Assembly (NCBI GenBank): GCA_017308345.1
Contig: JAFKFE010000899.1
Coordinates: 1 to 5,189, forward strand
Direction of reading: 5' to 3'
Source of the DNA: Alphaproteobacteria bacterium
Lineage (GTDB): Bacteria; Pseudomonadota; Alphaproteobacteria; Rhizobiales; Rhizobiaceae
DNA length: 5,189 bases
Positions within the stretch are counted from its first letter, which is position 1. Every line of letters starts with the position of its first letter. Below the pieces are notes generated by a model. That model did no database searches. It was not told the origin of the DNA and saw only the letters and a program-made list of their open reading frames with translations. Below, in pieces: positions 3,621 through 5,189 of this stretch. Made by a program: the position numbers and the translations under genes.

Positions 3621-4346
3621 TCCGAGCTTTTCGTTGCCCAGCACGAAATCCAGCAGATGCTCCGCCCAGGCGCGATAGCCTGCTTCGGAAGCGTGGAAGC
3701 CATCCGAGGCGAAACCGGCCTCGGGATTGGTGATCGGCAGGCGCGCGGCGGCGATGGCGCCGCGCTCGTTGCAGAGCCGCACGCCCATGCGGTTCATCTC
3801 GGTGGCGCGGATTTCCAGGATCTTGCCGAGCAATGGCGGCATTGCCGGCGCGCGGGTGAACTCCAGCACCGGCGACCAGATCACCCGCGCTTCCGGCCAT
3901 TTGGCGCGCAGCGCGTAGAGCAGGCCGCCGAATTCCTTCTTGAAGCGCGGCACGGAATGGAAGTTCTTGGTGTCGTTGGTGCCGATGGCGAGCACGATGT
4001 GCGTCCACGGGTCGGCCGACAGGTTGGGCAGCACATAGTCGCGGATCTGCCCGGAGGTCGCCGAATTGAAGCCGGCGGCGCGCCAGCGCACGGCACGGCC
4101 GGCGCGCTCGGCGATCAGGCCGGCAAGCTGCGCGGCAAGCCCGTATTCCGATTGCTCGATGCCGACCGATGCGGCCGAAGAATCGCCCAGCACCAGCAGC
4201 GAGATGGCCGGCGCTTGGCCCGCGATCTCGTGCAGGACCGGACCACGTGCCGGCAGCATGCGCGTGGTGCGGCGGCGCACGCCGAGTCCCTGCCAGACAT
4301 AGATCGGGAAGGCGAGCCAGGTGAGGAGGGCGAGCAGGCGCTGCAT
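3618..4346 (-). CDS. SGNH/GDSL-family hydrolase with N-terminal membrane anchor, 242 aa
   Basis: All SGNH blocks are visible: LLVLGDSSAASVG with the nucleophile Ser56, the oxyanion Gly92 in AAGFNSATSG, IGTND with Asn124, and SDGFHAS with Asp215 and His218 completing the triad. The N-terminus, LLALLTWLAFPIYVWQGL (residues 4-21), is a hydrophobic segment followed by RRRTTR. This suggests a membrane-anchored protein whose orientation is uncertain. The family hydrolyses esters, including lipids and acetylated sugars; the substrate here is unknown. The start is uncertain. ATG 4346 puts Met just before the hydrophobic helix, with a weak GCGGA 6 bases upstream. An in-frame ATG at 4376 adds ten residues but has no Shine-Dalgarno. 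The gene lies downstream of the DUF899 gene on the same strand and ends in the second palindromic repeat. Confidence 0.88.
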   Translation of the reverse strand: MQRLLALLTWLAFPIYVWQGLGVRRRTTRMLPARGPVLHEIAGQAPAISLLVLGDSSAASVGIEQSEYGLAAQLAGLIAERAGRAVRWRAAGFNSATSGQIRDYVLPNLSADPWTHIVLAIGTNDTKNFHSVPRFKKEFGGLLYALRAKWPEARVIWSPVLEFTRAPAMPPLLGKILEIRATEMNRMGVRLCNERGAIAAARLPITNPEAGFASDGFHASEAGYRAWAEHLLDFVLGNEKLG

Positions 4347-4390
4347 GGCAAATCCGCATGGATGGGTGGGAGCCATCTAAAGCATGTTTG

Positions 4391-4415
4391 GATCGGCATG
4401 AAAGACCTGCCGATC
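4391..4415 (-). other. Hairpin between the DUF899 and SGNH genes
   Basis: GATCGGCA at 4391-4398 and TGCCGATC at 4408-4415 form a perfect 8-bp stem with a 9-base loop. The stem overlaps the DUF899 stop codon (4414-4416). No T-tract follows on minus, so it is not a standard intrinsic terminator. It could separate the expression of the two genes or protect the upstream mRNA end. Confidence 0.4.
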
Positions 4416-5160
4416 ACTCGCAGCAGTCCGGCCGGTCCGTCGTCTTCTCCTGATATTCGTCATGCAGCCGCACCCAGTCCATCAGGCCGTGATAGGGGCC
4501 GGTCTCATCACGGCCCTTGGGGGTCATGTCGAGATAGTGATAGGCGCCGATCAGCGGGTCGCCGCCGCGGGCACGCGACATGAAGGTGAGGAAGACGTCG
4601 CCGTTCTCGCCCCGATAGAACACGCTCGCGCCGGGCAGGTCCCTCGATCTGAGCGGGCGTTTCTCGAAGTTGTAGACGGTGTCGCCGGCCGCGATCTGCC
4701 GGTCCGTGAAGGAGACCTGCATGTCGAAGTTGAAATCGGACGCGTAGGACGAAACCCAGTCGAACCTCCAGCCCATGCGCTGCTTGTAAGGCAGGATTTC
4801 AGTCAACGGCGCGCGCGAGACGACGACCAGCGAAACGTCGTGATACTTCAGATGCAGGTTGGCGCCGTCGATATGGTCGGCGAGGAAGGAACAGCCCTCG
4901 CAACGGTGATCGGAGCCCGGCGTCATCATGAAATGATAGACGATCAGCTGGCTCCTGCCGGCGAACAGCTCGGCGAGCCGTTTCGGTCCTTGCTCGCTCT
5001 CGAAGACGTAGTCCTTGCGCAGCTTGAACCAAGGCAGCCGTCGCCGTTCAGCGGCGACAAGGTCGCGGAACCTTGTCAGTTCCTTCTCGCGGTCGAGGTG
5101 CTTTCGGTGCGCCTCGAACCAGTCGTCTCGCGAAATCACGGCATTGCGTTGCATGACCAT
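4414..5160 (-). CDS. DUF899 family thioredoxin-like protein, 248 aa
   Basis: The protein has the typical DUF899 order. An N-terminal helix VISRDDWFEAHRKHLDREKE (8-27) is followed by RRLPWFKLRKDYVFES (40-55), then LAELFAGRSQLIVYHFMM (62-79). Then comes a CEGC motif at 87-90 in RCEGCSFLADHIDG, followed by VSLVVVSRAPLTEI (109-122) and GWRFDWVSSYASDFNFD (130-146). The C-terminal part has FYRGENGDVFLTF and AYHYLDMTPKGRDE. This is a thioredoxin-like fold with a CxxC where family members usually carry a Cys pair. Redox activity is plausible but not proven, and it is predicted to be cytosolic. Two starts fit. ATG 5160 has GAGAGGA 6 bases upstream, while ATG 5154 (residue 3) has AGGAG 6 bases upstream. 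The promoter is outside the window. Confidence 0.92.
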   Translation of the reverse strand: MVMQRNAVISRDDWFEAHRKHLDREKELTRFRDLVAAERRRLPWFKLRKDYVFESEQGPKRLAELFAGRSQLIVYHFMMTPGSDHRCEGCSFLADHIDGANLHLKYHDVSLVVVSRAPLTEILPYKQRMGWRFDWVSSYASDFNFDMQVSFTDRQIAAGDTVYNFEKRPLRSRDLPGASVFYRGENGDVFLTFMSRARGGDPLIGAYHYLDMTPKGRDETGPYHGLMDWVRLHDEYQEKTTDRPDCCE

Positions 5161-5189
5161 CTCCTGTCCTCTCCTGCCAAGGACGTTCG

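Noticed and set aside
3657..4583. 308-codon plus-strand open frame
   Set aside because: It is antisense to the SGNH and DUF899 genes. High GC content favours long antisense frames, and no protein motif is seen.

Overview
The window looks like chromosomal DNA of a high-GC alphaproteobacterium of the order Hyphomicrobiales (Rhizobiales), most likely Mesorhizobium or a close Phyllobacteriaceae relative. This rests on gene content recognised by eye: a DUF1013/TrcR-type regulator found in alphaproteobacteria, two very small DUF1127 proteins, a WYL-domain regulator, a DUF899 protein, and long palindromic intergenic repeats. No database search was run. There are no tRNA or rRNA genes, no CRISPR array, and no transposase or phage gene.

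Layout. (1) 1-142: the 3' end of a PIG3-like quinone oxidoreductase on +. (2) 141-350: a 210-bp palindromic repeat that starts inside that gene's stop codon. (3) 509-649: a 46-aa DUF1127 protein on +, with a GNRA-capped hairpin after the stop and an intrinsic terminator at 732-766. (4) 798-1597: the trcR-like regulator on +, with a good sigma70-type promoter and a GC-rich hairpin in its leader. A strong bidirectional terminator at 1629-1665 separates it from the next gene. (5) 1686-2834: a minus-strand pair, an MGMT-fold-like small protein followed 18 bp later by a YafY/WYL regulator. (6) 2951-3115: a second DUF1127-like gene on minus. It is divergent from a 53-aa two-helix membrane protein at 3316-3477 on +. 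Their 200-bp shared upstream region holds two dyads built on one half-site. (7) 3475-3620: the second copy of the palindromic repeat, whose two ends are exactly the TGA stop codons of the convergent genes on either side. (8) 3618-5160: an SGNH hydrolase and, upstream of it, a DUF899 thioredoxin-like protein, both on minus.

The genes do not form one pathway. This is ordinary core-chromosome gene order made of short transcription units separated by terminators. The most interesting material is non-coding. The two palindromic repeats keep arms of the same length (48 bp), a conserved middle block, and four mismatches at the same positions. The outer and inner parts of their arms have diverged in sequence but still pair. 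The other points worth checking are the operator-like dyads upstream of the second DUF1127 gene, the structured 3' region of the first DUF1127 gene, and the internal duplication within TrcR.
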